DNA of 63,944 nt from Treponema sp. (GTDB taxonomy: Bacteria > Spirochaetota > Spirochaetia > Treponematales > Treponemataceae). Shown one piece after another: positions 15,940 through 25,237 of this stretch. Below the pieces are notes generated by a model that saw only the letters and a program-made list of their open reading frames with translations, had not been told where the DNA came from and did not search any database. The position numbers were made by a program, and so were the translations under genes. The first letter of the stretch is position 1, and the number at the start of each line of letters is the position of its first letter. The stretch lies in assembly GCA_017470605.1 (NCBI GenBank), contig JAFUYH010000016.1:1-63944 (forward strand). The letters run 5' to 3'.

Positions 15940-17070
15940 TCACACATTAAATTTAAAGAACAGCACGTCGCCGTCCTGAACCACGTATTCCTTGCCTTCC
16001 TGACGGTACTTGCCGGCTGCCTTGATTGCAGCTTCGTCCTTGTACTGGCGCAGGTCGTCTATAGTGTAGGCTTCGGCCTTGATAAAGCCCTTTTCAAAGT
16101 CTGTGTGAATTACGCCGGCTGCGCGTGGAGCCTTGTCGCCTGCGTGAATTGTCCAGGCGCGGCATTCATCAGGGCCGCCTGTAAAGAAGGTGCGCAGTCC
16201 CATAAGGTGATAGGTCTTGCGGGCAAGAGTTGCAAGTCCGCTTTCTTTAAGGCCAACGCTGTCCATAAAGTCTTTGCGGTCGGCCGGGTCTGTAATTTCT
16301 GCCAGGTCTGCCTCAAACTTTCCGCAGATTACAACAACTTCGCTGTGTTCTTCATCAGCATATTTCTTTACAACCTCAACATATTTGTTTGTCTGAGCTT
16401 CAATAGAATCTTCATCAACGTTTGCAACGTAAATTGTAGGCTTCATTGTAAGAAGGAACATGTCGTAAAGGGCTGCGCGCTCGTCGTCTGTAAGGTCTGC
16501 GGTTCTGGCGCATTTTCCGTCCTGGAGCAGCGGCTTAATTTTTGCAACAGCGGAAATCCAGGGAGCGTATTTTTTTTCCTCTTCTTTTCCGAGTGAGCGG
16601 ATGGCGCGGGTAACTTTGTCCTGGCGGGCTTCAATTGTGTTCAGGTCTGCCTGGCAGAGTTCCCAGTTAATTGTAAGAATATCGCTTTCCGGGTCAATCG
16701 GAGCGGCCTCGTTTGCATTGTCGCGAACGTGCATGATGTCAGGGTTATCAAAACAGCGTACAACGTGGGCTATAACCGAACACTCGCGGATGTTTGCAAG
16801 GAACTTGTTTCCAAGACCTTCGCCGTTGCTTGCTCCCTTAATCAGACCTGCAATATCAACAAACTTTACGCTTGCAGGAGTCTTCTTTTTTGGGTTGTGA
16901 ATTGAAGCCAGAAAGTCCAGACGCTCGTCCGGCAAATCTACAATTCCGATGTTCGGGTCAATCGTACAGAAAGGAAAATTCTCTGCCGCAGCAGGCGCCG
17001 CAGTCAGAGCCGAAAAAATAGTAGACTTTCCAACGTTAGGAAGTCCGACAATACCACATTCTAAAGACAT
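15940..17070 (-). CDS. ychF: Redox/ribosome-associated ATPase YchF (OLA1 family)
   Basis: A 376-residue member of the universally conserved Obg-like family; usual length is about 363-370. It binds ATP rather than GTP in characterised homologues and associates with ribosomes and stress responses. The P-loop is GLPNVGKST (~9-17); switch I contains FPFCTIDPN, the DIAGLIKGAS box is intact, and the specificity loop reads NVDED in place of NKxD. The C-terminal TGS-like domain ends in DGDVLFFKFNV, the canonical family end. It has a plausible promoter on the minus strand (TTGTTA-17-TATATT around 17128-17156) and a clean terminator after it. Confidence 0.95.
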   Translation of the reverse strand: MSLECGIVGLPNVGKSTIFSALTAAPAAAENFPFCTIDPNIGIVDLPDERLDFLASIHNPKKKTPASVKFVDIAGLIKGASNGEGLGNKFLANIRECSVIAHVVRCFDNPDIMHVRDNANEAAPIDPESDILTINWELCQADLNTIEARQDKVTRAIRSLGKEEEKKYAPWISAVAKIKPLLQDGKCARTADLTDDERAALYDMFLLTMKPTIYVANVDEDSIEAQTNKYVEVVKKYADEEHSEVVVICGKFEADLAEITDPADRKDFMDSVGLKESGLATLARKTYHLMGLRTFFTGGPDECRAWTIHAGDKAPRAAGVIHTDFEKGFIKAEAYTIDDLRQYKDEAAIKAAGKYRQEGKEYVVQDGDVLFFKFNV

Positions 17071-17192
17071 AAGAACCTCAAGATAAATAATGCACGTGAA
17101 AAAGTGCTTTCTATATAATATCTATAATATAATGAAATATATGTCTTTTAACAACAATATCAGTGTCTTGATGTCAGAGTAAAAGACAGGGG

Positions 17193-18575
17193 CTAGACTT
17201 CTTCAAGTTCTTCCACGTCATCCAGTTCTTCAATTTCTTCTATGTCTTCAATAGAATTATTCTGAACGGAAGAAGAGTGGTTAAGAATATATTCATTGTA
17301 ATTTGTAAGAACATAACTAAAGTCAACTTTCAGGATTTGCTGCAGAAGCGGAAGTTCTTGATGAATGTCATCAAAATTCTCTTCTACGATATCCATCAGT
17401 TCAGGATCCAGTTCCCCTTCCTCTGTCATTTTCTTCATAATGGAAAGAACTTTTTCTTTTGAAAATTCTCCCTTATAGCTTCTGCTGTCGCATAAGGCAC
17501 TGGTAATATCTGCGATTGTGAGGATTCTCTGAGTGAGCGTTAGCTGGTCGCCTGTTAATTGCTGGGGGTAGCCGCTGCCGTTTAGTTTTTCGTGATGCCT
17601 GAATACATTCTGAAGAATTTCATCAGAAACAAGTCCTTTTAAAATCCTTTTTGAATGATTTACATGATAGCGCATGATTCCCATGTCTTCTGGAGAAAGT
17701 TTTCCGGGATATTCCAGAATCCTTTGGGGGGTAACAATTTTTCCTATGTCATGAAGGATTGCACTGGAAAAGAGGATGGAAAGTTCATCAATATTCAGGC
17801 CTTTTCTGCTTGCAATGGAAAGTGCATAGCAGGAAGTGTTAATGGAATGACTCATTGTAACGGTGCTTTTTAAATCCAGCAGATAAACCATCAGTTTTTC
17901 AAGGATGATACATTCGTCTTTTGAAAATTCCATGCTTCCAACAAAAGGCAAAAGTTCCGTAAGGTATTCTTCATCCCGTATGTAGTCTTCCAGCGTGTGG
18001 TGGGCATTCAGTTTTGTAAATATTTCTATATATTTGGGATTCATCATGCCCGGAGCCAGATCATCAAGGTTTTCAGGAAGAGGTCTGTCCGGGTTTTTGT
18101 ATACAAAATCGCTTACGCGGGCGCAAAGGTATATGATTGATTTATAGTCGTCCAGATAAGAAGTCTGCTGATTTGATTTATTAAAGGGTGCGGTAAAATT
18201 TTCAAGAGCACGGGCATCTTTGTGAATAGGTGTCATAAATTCCAGATAATAGCTGGCAAAAATATACTTGCTTTCTACATCTGGAGTATTGGTAAAATAA
18301 TCAATTGTACTTGTATAGGGATTATAGTTAAAAACCATGTCTTCCCTAAAGAATCCCAGAGTATGAAACAGTGAAAGAAAGACAAGGTTCCGCTTGGCAT
18401 TTTCTTCTTTTAAGCCGCAATAATCAGCCATTTTCATTACAAGAAAACTTGTGCGCTCTGTATGACGGTTTATTTCTCTGTTGATATGATACAAAACTCG
18501 CCCTGCAATTCTTATAAGGGCTCCTGACGATAAAACCGGATATAACTTTTTTTGTAGTTCTGTCGTATTGATCAT
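17193..18575 (-). CDS. HD-GYP domain protein, probable c-di-GMP phosphodiesterase
   Basis: A 460-residue cytosolic protein. The C-terminal half is a complete HD-GYP domain: ILHDIGK with H275/D276, a downstream metal histidine in RYHVNHSKR, HHEKLNGSGYP with H327/H328 and GYP 335-337. Such domains hydrolyse c-di-GMP to pGpG or GMP and also meet GGDEF proteins. The N-terminal half looks like a degenerate HD fold (HTERTSFLVMKM, LFHTLGF) without the full metal set. The last ~20 residues are a low-complexity acidic tail of Glu, Asp, Ile and Val. It sits just upstream of the era-side block and would oppose the two diguanylate cyclases of the window. An AGGAAA ribosome-binding site precedes the start. 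Confidence 0.88.
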   Translation of the reverse strand: MINTTELQKKLYPVLSSGALIRIAGRVLYHINREINRHTERTSFLVMKMADYCGLKEENAKRNLVFLSLFHTLGFFREDMVFNYNPYTSTIDYFTNTPDVESKYIFASYYLEFMTPIHKDARALENFTAPFNKSNQQTSYLDDYKSIIYLCARVSDFVYKNPDRPLPENLDDLAPGMMNPKYIEIFTKLNAHHTLEDYIRDEEYLTELLPFVGSMEFSKDECIILEKLMVYLLDLKSTVTMSHSINTSCYALSIASRKGLNIDELSILFSSAILHDIGKIVTPQRILEYPGKLSPEDMGIMRYHVNHSKRILKGLVSDEILQNVFRHHEKLNGSGYPQQLTGDQLTLTQRILTIADITSALCDSRSYKGEFSKEKVLSIMKKMTEEGELDPELMDIVEENFDDIHQELPLLQQILKVDFSYVLTNYNEYILNHSSSVQNNSIEDIEEIEELDDVEELEEV

Positions 18576-18605
18576 AAGGTTTCCTGTAAAATCAATCTGG
18601 TAAAA

Positions 18606-19493
18606 TCAGTCTGGGATTAAACGGTTAAGCGTCAGATCTCGCTGCCGCCAGTTTTTGTCAACTTTTACCTGCAAATCAAGGTCTATTTTCTGAATATAAA
18701 TTTCATTCAGTTTTTTGAGAGCCGCAATTCTTATTTCTTTGATTTTTGAAGCACCTTTGCCTATTACAATTCCTTTCTGACTTTCCCTTTCTACGCACAA
18801 AAATGCCCGAATCCAGAGTTTTTTCCCTTCATTTCTGTGTTCAATATCTGCAACATCTACATATACTGCATGAGGAATTTCATCAGAAAGACGGTTTATT
18901 GCTTCGCCACGGATTACTTCGCACACGCGGAAACGCAAATCCTGGTCGGTATACATTTCTTCATCATAAATAGGGTCTCCTTCCGGAGAAATATCGTAAA
19001 GTGCTTTAAGCACTTCATTAATTCCTGTATCTTTTTCTGCAGACATTTCAAGAATTCGTTCTGCCGGCACTTGAGGCAGGTTTGCTGCAATAAACTTTCT
19101 GATTTCTTCAGGCCTGCTTGTCTTTAAATCAGTTTTGTTGATTGCAACAACAGTCTTGTCCTGCAGGTCTTTTATTAATTCAGCTGTATGAACTTCTTCT
19201 TCACCAGTGGCGCGGGTAGAATCTATAACGTAAAGAACGCAGTCTATACCTTCCAGCTGGCTTTCCGTAACGTTGCGCAGGCGCAGGTTCAGTTTTTTTT
19301 CTGAATCATGATAACCGGGAGTGTCTATAAAAATAAGCTGCCCCAGAGATGTGTTTACAAAGCCCTTTATGGCATTTCTGGTGGTCTGGGGAATTGGAGA
19401 AACAATACTTACCGGCTCCTGGCAGGCTGTATTTAAGAATGTAGATTTTCCTGCGGACGGACGGCCTATAATTGCAACAATAGCAGTTTTCAT
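18606..19493 (-). CDS. era: GTPase Era
   Basis: A 295-residue GTPase of normal length. Era binds 16S rRNA near its 3' end and helps mature the small ribosomal subunit. G motifs: P-loop GRPSAGKST (~10-18), DTPGYHD for G3, NKTD for G4 and a MSAEKDTG-type G5. The C-terminal KH domain holds IVIGKGASKIKEI, which binds RNA. It is divergent from glgX. On the minus strand TATAAT at 19506-19501 is only seven bases before the ATG and no ribosome-binding site is visible, so the mRNA is predicted to be leaderless. Confidence 0.95.
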   Translation of the reverse strand: MKTAIVAIIGRPSAGKSTFLNTACQEPVSIVSPIPQTTRNAIKGFVNTSLGQLIFIDTPGYHDSEKKLNLRLRNVTESQLEGIDCVLYVIDSTRATGEEEVHTAELIKDLQDKTVVAINKTDLKTSRPEEIRKFIAANLPQVPAERILEMSAEKDTGINEVLKALYDISPEGDPIYDEEMYTDQDLRFRVCEVIRGEAINRLSDEIPHAVYVDVADIEHRNEGKKLWIRAFLCVERESQKGIVIGKGASKIKEIRIAALKKLNEIYIQKIDLDLQVKVDKNWRQRDLTLNRLIPD

Positions 19494-19500
19494 CTGTAAA

Positions 19501-19529
19501 ATTATAACATCACATTGACCATGTTTCTA
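19501..19529 (-). promoter_or_regulatory. Promoter of era (TAGAAA-17-TATAAT), start at the ATG
   Basis: TAGAAA (19529-19524) and TATAAT (19506-19501) are 17 bp apart. The expected start site coincides with the era initiation codon at 19493. It overlaps the glgX promoter region on the other strand. Confidence 0.5.
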
Positions 19530-19568
19530 GTGGATTTTCCATTCTAAGTGTGGTAAAATAGAATAAAT

Positions 19569-21695
19569 ATGGCTGACTTTCAGGTGCAAAATGGTTCACC
19601 CTTAGGCTATGGTGCTGTCATAACTGAAAAAGGAGTGAATTTTTCAATTTACAGTAGGGATGCAACACGCGTTCAGCTGATTCTCTTTGATTCAGAATTT
19701 GATGAAAAACCATCTGCTGTAATTGAATTTAATCCGGCATTAAACAAAACCGGTGATGTATGGCATATCCTTGTCTGCGGACTTGGAGCAGGCGCTCTTT
19801 ATCTGTATAAAATGGACGGCCCTTATGAGCCGCCTCGGGGACTGCGTTTTAATTTTCATAAATATCTTTTTGATCCTTATGCAAAAGCCTTTACAAACGG
19901 CTCTGTTTTCCGTTCTTATAATAATCTTCACCAGATAGGATTTTCTGCTAATATGGGTGGAGAAGTGCAGAATCTTTCTGATTTTCCAAAGTGTGTTGTT
20001 GTTGATGATGAATTTGACTGGGAAGGAGACCGCCCTATTAATCGTCCTTTGGGAGAATCTGTAATTTATGAAACTCATCTTAAAGGCTTTACTGCCTCAG
20101 AAACTTCCGGGGTAGAAGCAGAAATTGCAGGAACTTATAAGGGATTTACAAAAAAAATTGACTATCTTAAGAAACTTGGAATTACAGCCGTTGAATTTCT
20201 TCCGGTTTTTGAATTTGATGAAAATGAAAACGGCAATTTAAATCCTCGTACCGGCGAAAAACTTGTAAACTACTGGGGCTACAGTACAATAGGATTTTTT
20301 GCTCCTAAAACCGGTTATGCCGCAGACCGTTCTCCGGGTGGGCCTGTGCGTGAATTTAAGCAGCTAGTGAAGGAACTTCATAAAGCGGGAATAGAAGTTA
20401 TTCTGGACGTTGTTTACAATCATACGGCAGAAGGAAACGAGCGCGGCTATACTTTTGAATTCCGCGGAATTCAGAATGACGTTTATTATTCCCTTCCACC
20501 TAATGACAAAGAATATTACATGAATTTCAGTGGCTGCGGAAACAGCGTAAACTGCAATCATCCTGTTACTTACGAATTTATTCTGGACAGCCTTAGATAT
20601 TGGGTAACTCAGATGCACGTAGACGGCTTCCGTTTTGATTTAGCTTCTATATTGACCAGATATTCCAACGGTTCAATTCCTGCCTTGCCACCAATTACTT
20701 ATGCAATCAACGTGGACCCGGTTCTTTCTAAAACAAAAATTATTGCAGAACCCTGGGATTGTGCAGGCCTGTATCAGTTAGGGGGCTTTCCTGCCGGACC
20801 TAATAACCGCTGGAGCGAATGGAACGGACGTTTCCGTGATGATTTGAGACGCTTTTTCCGCGGAGATGAAAAGGCTACAACCGCAGCCGCAACCAGACTT
20901 TGCGGAAGTTCAGACTGCTACAATCACGACGGACGTTCACCGCTTGCTTCCATAAACTTTATTACTGCTCATGACGGTTTTACTTTGAATGATCTGGTAA
21001 GCTACAACTATAAGCACAATGAAGAAAACGGTGAATGCAACCGCGATGGAAGTGATGATAATATCAGTTATAATCATGGCTTTGAAGGCGACTGTACGAA
21101 TCCAAAGATAGAAGCCCTGAGAATAAAGAAAATCAAGAATTTCCTTCTATATCTTATGGTTTCTCAGGGTGTTCCAATGCTGCTTGGCGGAGATGAAATG
21201 CGCCGTACTCAGAATGGAAATAACAATGCCTATTGTCAGGATAATGAGCTTGCCTGGTTCAACTGGAATCTGGCACAAAAAAATGAAGGTCTTGTAAATT
21301 ATACATCCCGCCTTATCCGCCTGCGCCTTGACCATCCTGTTTTCAGAAGAATTTCATTTTTCCGCAATGATTATGAGAAAGGTGCAATTCCTGAAGTTTC
21401 ATGGTATGATGTGAATGCAAAAGTTCCAGATTGGGAAAAGACAGGAAAATTTCTTGCCTTCCGCCTGAACGGACTTGGACTTGATAATGATTTCTATATT
21501 GCAACAAATATGGATATCTATGACCTTACAATTACATTACCGGCTTTATCGGGGAATAAAAAATGGTATCGCGTTGCAGATACATCTTTTGATGCCCCTG
21601 AAGATATACTAGAAAGTGGGAAAGAAGAACCGCTGCAGGAACAGCTCCGTTATGTGCTGATTTCCGGCTGTTCGGTGATTCTTATGAGCAAATAA
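19569..21695 (+). CDS. glgX: Glycogen debranching enzyme GlgX (isoamylase-type, GH13)
   Basis: A 708-residue alpha-1,6-glucosidase acting on limit dextrins. It has an N-terminal carbohydrate-binding module (CBM48-like, ~1-120), a TIM barrel, and a C-terminal beta domain. Catalytic residues are in place: nucleophile D357 in GFRFDLAS, acid/base E394 in IIAEPWD, and D469 in TAHDGFTL. The gene is followed after 21 bp by glgP, so debranching and phosphorolysis are made together. The TAAAAT box at 19554-19559, with TGG before it, is nine bases from the ATG and no ribosome-binding site is seen, so initiation may be leaderless. Confidence 0.93.
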   Translation: MADFQVQNGSPLGYGAVITEKGVNFSIYSRDATRVQLILFDSEFDEKPSAVIEFNPALNKTGDVWHILVCGLGAGALYLYKMDGPYEPPRGLRFNFHKYLFDPYAKAFTNGSVFRSYNNLHQIGFSANMGGEVQNLSDFPKCVVVDDEFDWEGDRPINRPLGESVIYETHLKGFTASETSGVEAEIAGTYKGFTKKIDYLKKLGITAVEFLPVFEFDENENGNLNPRTGEKLVNYWGYSTIGFFAPKTGYAADRSPGGPVREFKQLVKELHKAGIEVILDVVYNHTAEGNERGYTFEFRGIQNDVYYSLPPNDKEYYMNFSGCGNSVNCNHPVTYEFILDSLRYWVTQMHVDGFRFDLASILTRYSNGSIPALPPITYAINVDPVLSKTKIIAEPWDCAGLYQLGGFPAGPNNRWSEWNGRFRDDLRRFFRGDEKATTAAATRLCGSSDCYNHDGRSPLASINFITAHDGFTLNDLVSYNYKHNEENGECNRDGSDDNISYNHGFEGDCTNPKIEALRIKKIKNFLLYLMVSQGVPMLLGGDEMRRTQNGNNNAYCQDNELAWFNWNLAQKNEGLVNYTSRLIRLRLDHPVFRRISFFRNDYEKGAIPEVSWYDVNAKVPDWEKTGKFLAFRLNGLGLDNDFYIATNMDIYDLTITLPALSGNKKWYRVADTSFDAPEDILESGKEEPLQEQLRYVLISGCSVILMSK

Positions 21696-21716
21696 CTATT
21701 TTACGAGGTTTATTTT

Positions 21717-24170
21717 ATGGAATTTGACAAAGAGCAATTCAAGGAAAATCTTTCTGCCCGCCTGCGACGTCAGTATGGAAAAGATATTTCACAGGCTAAC
21801 AAGCATGATCTTTTTGACGCCGTTTCTGCTTCTGCACTGGAAATTATTATGCCAAACTGGATGGCTACTAGAGCAGAATATGACAAAAAGCCTACAAAGC
21901 AGCTTTATTATCTTTCTGCAGAATTTTTGATGGGTCGTGCCTTGAGCAACAACCTGATAAACGCTGGAATCAAAGATGCTGTAAAAGATGTTCTTAAAGA
22001 CATGAACATTGATTTTGATATGATAGAAGATGAAGAGCCTGATGCAGGTCTTGGAAACGGTGGTCTTGGACGCCTTGCTGCCTGCTTTCTGGATTCCCTT
22101 GCAACTCTGGACTACCCAGGACACGGATACGGAATCCGCTATGAATACGGTATGTTTGAACAGAAGATTGAAGACGGATACCAGGTTGAATATCCTGATA
22201 AGTGGCTTGCCCACCGCGACCCTTGGGAAATCAAACGTTCAGACCTTGCCGTAACCGTAAAATTTGGCGGAAACATTGCTTACGGAAAAACTCCAGACGG
22301 TCAGCCACGCTTCTATCTGGAAAATGCAGAAGAAGTTACCGCTACTCCTTACGATATGCCGATTATCGGTTTTGACACAAAGACTGTGAATACACTCCGC
22401 CTCTGGCAGGCTTCCAGCCCTAACGGTTTTGACCTCCAGCTTTTTAACAATATGGACTACAACCGTGCCGTAGAACGCCAGAACAGCGCAGAAAACATCA
22501 GCCGCGTTTTGTATCCTAACGACAATGGCCCTAGTGGAAAGGCTCTGCGCCTTAAGCAGCAGTATTTCTTCTCTTCTGCTTCTTTGCAGGACCTGGTTCG
22601 TCATTATGTTGCAGACCACGGAACAGACTTCAGCAAGTTTGCAGAACTTCACGTAATTCAGCTGAATGATACTCACCCTGTTGTTGCAATTCCAGAACTT
22701 ATGCGCATCCTTCTGGATGAATATAATGTGGGCTGGGATGAAGCATGGGATGTTGTAACTCATACTTTTGCTTACACTAACCACACAATCCTTGCAGAAG
22801 CATTGGAAAAATGGCCTATTGCAATCTTCCAGGGACTTCTTCCACGTATCTATCAGATTGTAGAAGAAATTAACCGCCGTCTTGTAATTGAACTCCGCCA
22901 GAAATTCCCTAATGATTACTATAAGCACGAGCACATGGCAATCATCCATAACAACATGGTTTACATGGCATGGATGGCAATTCACGCCTGCTTCAGTGTA
23001 AACGGTGTTGCTGCCCTTCATACAGAACTTTTGAAGACTGCCGAACTTAAAGACTGGTATGCACTTTACCCTCAGAAGTTCAATAATAAGACAAACGGTA
23101 TTACACAGCGCCGCTGGCTTTTGAATGCAAACCCTCAGCTTGCAAAATTCATTACAGACAGAATCGGTCATGGCTGGGAAAAAGATTTGTCTAAACTTAA
23201 GGGACTTGAAAAGTTTATTGATGATGATGAATCAATCAACGAACTTATCAGAATCAAAACAGAAAACAAGCAGGCACTTGCAGACTACCTCAAGCACACT
23301 CAGAATGAATTCCTTGACCCTGAAAGTATTTTTGACGTTCAGGTTAAGAGACTTCATGAATACAAGCGTCAGCTTTTGAACATTCTGCACGTTATGTATC
23401 TGTACAACCGCCTTGTAGAAGACCCAAGTTACAATCCTCCTGCAAGAACATTCATCTTTGGTGCTAAGGCTGCTTCCGGTTACCGCCGTGCTAAGTCTAT
23501 CATCAAGCTGATTAATACAGTTGCAGAGAGAATTAACAATGACCGCCGCGTTCGCGGAAAGATTCGCGTTGTATTCGTAGAAAATTACCGTGTTTCTGTT
23601 GCAGAAAAAATCTTCCCTGCCGCAGATGTTTCTGAGCAGATTTCTACAGCCGGTCTTGAAGCATCTGGAACTTCAAACATGAAGTTCATGCTCAACGGTG
23701 CTTTGACCCTGGGAACTATGGACGGTGCCAACATTGAAATTTTTGAAGAAGCAGGAAAAGAAAACGGCTTTGTATTCGGTCTTTTGACAGAAGAAATCAA
23801 GAAGATGGAAGCAGACCACTCTTACAATCCTCAGGAATACCTGGACTGCAATCCTGCCCTTGCAAAAGTTGTGGAACAGCTTGTAGACGGCACTTATGAC
23901 CCGACCCATCAGCTCTTTAAGGAATTGCATGATTCTTTGGTTTACGGTGTTGAAGGTCAGCGACCTGACGTTTACTACGTTCTTGCAGACTTTGATTCTT
24001 ACTGCAAGGCCCGTGAGCGCATTGCCGAAGCTTATCAGGATAAGAAGGGCTGGGCAAAGATGGCCCTCAAGAACATTGCTAACGCCGGCAAGTTCTCTTC
24101 TGACCGCACAATCGAAGATTACGTTCGCGACATCTGGCACCTGAAAAAGGTAGAAGTTAAGACAAAGTAA
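21717..24170 (+). CDS. glgP: Glycogen/alpha-glucan phosphorylase
   Basis: A full-length (817 aa) GT35 phosphorylase that releases glucose 1-phosphate from the non-reducing ends of glycogen. Typical motifs are GLGNGGLGRLAACFLDS near residue 110, QLNDTHPVVAIPELMR in the middle, and the pyridoxal-phosphate site EASGTSNMKFMLNGALTLGT, where K656 should bind the cofactor. It is 21 bp after glgX with an ACGAGG ribosome-binding site, forming a two-gene glycogen breakdown operon that ends in a strong terminator. Codon use is the regular highly biased pattern of core genes. Confidence 0.96.
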   Translation: MEFDKEQFKENLSARLRRQYGKDISQANKHDLFDAVSASALEIIMPNWMATRAEYDKKPTKQLYYLSAEFLMGRALSNNLINAGIKDAVKDVLKDMNIDFDMIEDEEPDAGLGNGGLGRLAACFLDSLATLDYPGHGYGIRYEYGMFEQKIEDGYQVEYPDKWLAHRDPWEIKRSDLAVTVKFGGNIAYGKTPDGQPRFYLENAEEVTATPYDMPIIGFDTKTVNTLRLWQASSPNGFDLQLFNNMDYNRAVERQNSAENISRVLYPNDNGPSGKALRLKQQYFFSSASLQDLVRHYVADHGTDFSKFAELHVIQLNDTHPVVAIPELMRILLDEYNVGWDEAWDVVTHTFAYTNHTILAEALEKWPIAIFQGLLPRIYQIVEEINRRLVIELRQKFPNDYYKHEHMAIIHNNMVYMAWMAIHACFSVNGVAALHTELLKTAELKDWYALYPQKFNNKTNGITQRRWLLNANPQLAKFITDRIGHGWEKDLSKLKGLEKFIDDDESINELIRIKTENKQALADYLKHTQNEFLDPESIFDVQVKRLHEYKRQLLNILHVMYLYNRLVEDPSYNPPARTFIFGAKAASGYRRAKSIIKLINTVAERINNDRRVRGKIRVVFVENYRVSVAEKIFPAADVSEQISTAGLEASGTSNMKFMLNGALTLGTMDGANIEIFEEAGKENGFVFGLLTEEIKKMEADHSYNPQEYLDCNPALAKVVEQLVDGTYDPTHQLFKELHDSLVYGVEGQRPDVYYVLADFDSYCKARERIAEAYQDKKGWAKMALKNIANAGKFSSDRTIEDYVRDIWHLKKVEVKTK

Positions 24171-24191
24171 AACTTTTTTTTGAAAAACGAG

Positions 24192-24232
24192 AATCCCCTC
24201 TGCCGGTGGAACTGGTGGAGGGGATTTTTTTT
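24192..24232 (+). terminator. Intrinsic terminator of glgX-glgP
   Basis: AATCCCCTC and GAGGGGATT form a nine-base-pair stem with a 17-nt loop, followed by eight T. This isolates the downstream exporter gene, which therefore needs its own promoter. Confidence 0.88.
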
Positions 24233-24250
24233 CATCTTTTTTCCCTCTTC

Positions 24251-24279
24251 TTGACTACCCCGACGCTTCCATGTAAATT
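24251..24279 (+). promoter_or_regulatory. Promoter of the EamA exporter (TTGACT-17-TAAATT), start at the ATG
   Basis: TTGACT (24251-24256) and TAAATT (24274-24279) are exactly 17 bp apart. The expected start site, 6-7 bases after the -10, is the A of the ATG at 24286. The bases before the ATG (TTCTTTTT) contain no ribosome-binding site. Confidence 0.65.
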
Positions 24280-24285
24280 CTTTTT

Positions 24286-25182
24286 ATGAATTCAAAATTT
24301 ACATCTGTGCTTGCAAGTGCAGGGCTTTTGCTTGCGGCTACAATCTGGGGATTTTCCTTTGTCATCGTAAAAGACAGTCTTGATTATATTGGTGCCATGT
24401 ATATGATTGCCTTCCGTTATACAATTGCGGCTGGCGTAATGGCATTGATTTTTATAAAAAAGTGGAAGCTGATTAATAAGGACTATCTTGTTCACGGTCT
24501 TCTGACCGGACTTTTTCTTTTTCTGGCCTATGCAACCCAGACAATCGGCTGCAAGTATACAACCGCCGGTAAAAATGCCTTCCTCACAACAATTTATGTA
24601 ATTCTTGTTCCATTTATTACCTGGATTTTGAGCAGAAAACGCCCGGGCATTTTTGTTTTTATTGCGGCTGTTATGTCCCTTACAGGAATAGGCCTCCTTG
24701 CCCTTGGAGCCGATGATGCCCGCGGCATAAATATTGGCGACCTGCTGACCCTTATCTGCGGAATCTTTTTTGCCCTCCATATCATTTACACAGAAAAGTT
24801 TAATGCCCGCGGAGGCGACCCTCTTTTTCTTACCCTTTTGCAGTTTCTTGTGGTCGCAATTTTAGGCTGGCTTACAGCCCCATTTATGGACGGTGCCTTT
24901 CCAACTTCTACAGCCTTTACATCCAGAGTTGTGCTTTCCATGCTCTATCTGGGACTTTTAAGCACAATGGTGGGCTTCAGCCTTCAGAATATAGGATTAA
25001 AATATGTTCAGTCTTCCATAGCATCACTCTTTTTGTCTTTTGAATCCGTTTTTGGAATGCTTTTCAGTACGCTCATCCTGCATGAACGCCTTACTTTCAG
25101 AATGCTTTGCGGATGTATTTTGATTTTTGCCGCTGTCCTTCTGTCTGAAACAACAAAGAATACAAAGAAAGAAATTGCATAA
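24286..25182 (+). CDS. EamA/DMT-family transporter
   Basis: A 298-residue inner-membrane protein with ten hydrophobic helices in two EamA repeats, typical of drug/metabolite exporters of the RhaT/YdcZ/RarD kind. The second repeat shows the usual GLLSTMVGFSLQNIGLKYV and SLFLSFESVFGMLFS motif. Related proteins export amino acids or other small metabolites; the substrate is not predictable. The upstream terminator separates it from glgP. A strong promoter places the transcript start at the initiation codon, so the mRNA is predicted to be leaderless. The ABC amino-acid operon follows after 55 bp. Confidence 0.88.
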   Translation: MNSKFTSVLASAGLLLAATIWGFSFVIVKDSLDYIGAMYMIAFRYTIAAGVMALIFIKKWKLINKDYLVHGLLTGLFLFLAYATQTIGCKYTTAGKNAFLTTIYVILVPFITWILSRKRPGIFVFIAAVMSLTGIGLLALGADDARGINIGDLLTLICGIFFALHIIYTEKFNARGGDPLFLTLLQFLVVAILGWLTAPFMDGAFPTSTAFTSRVVLSMLYLGLLSTMVGFSLQNIGLKYVQSSIASLFLSFESVFGMLFSTLILHERLTFRMLCGCILIFAAVLLSETTKNTKKEIA

Positions 25183-25237
25183 ATATGTAAAATTTTGTAA
25201 AATATCGTATATTTATAAATTTTTATGGGGTATGACT

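Noticed and set aside
25127..25237. N-terminal extension of the amino-acid binding protein
   Set aside because: It overlaps the exporter gene end and would bury the lipoprotein signal; the ATG at 25238 has a well-placed GGGG.
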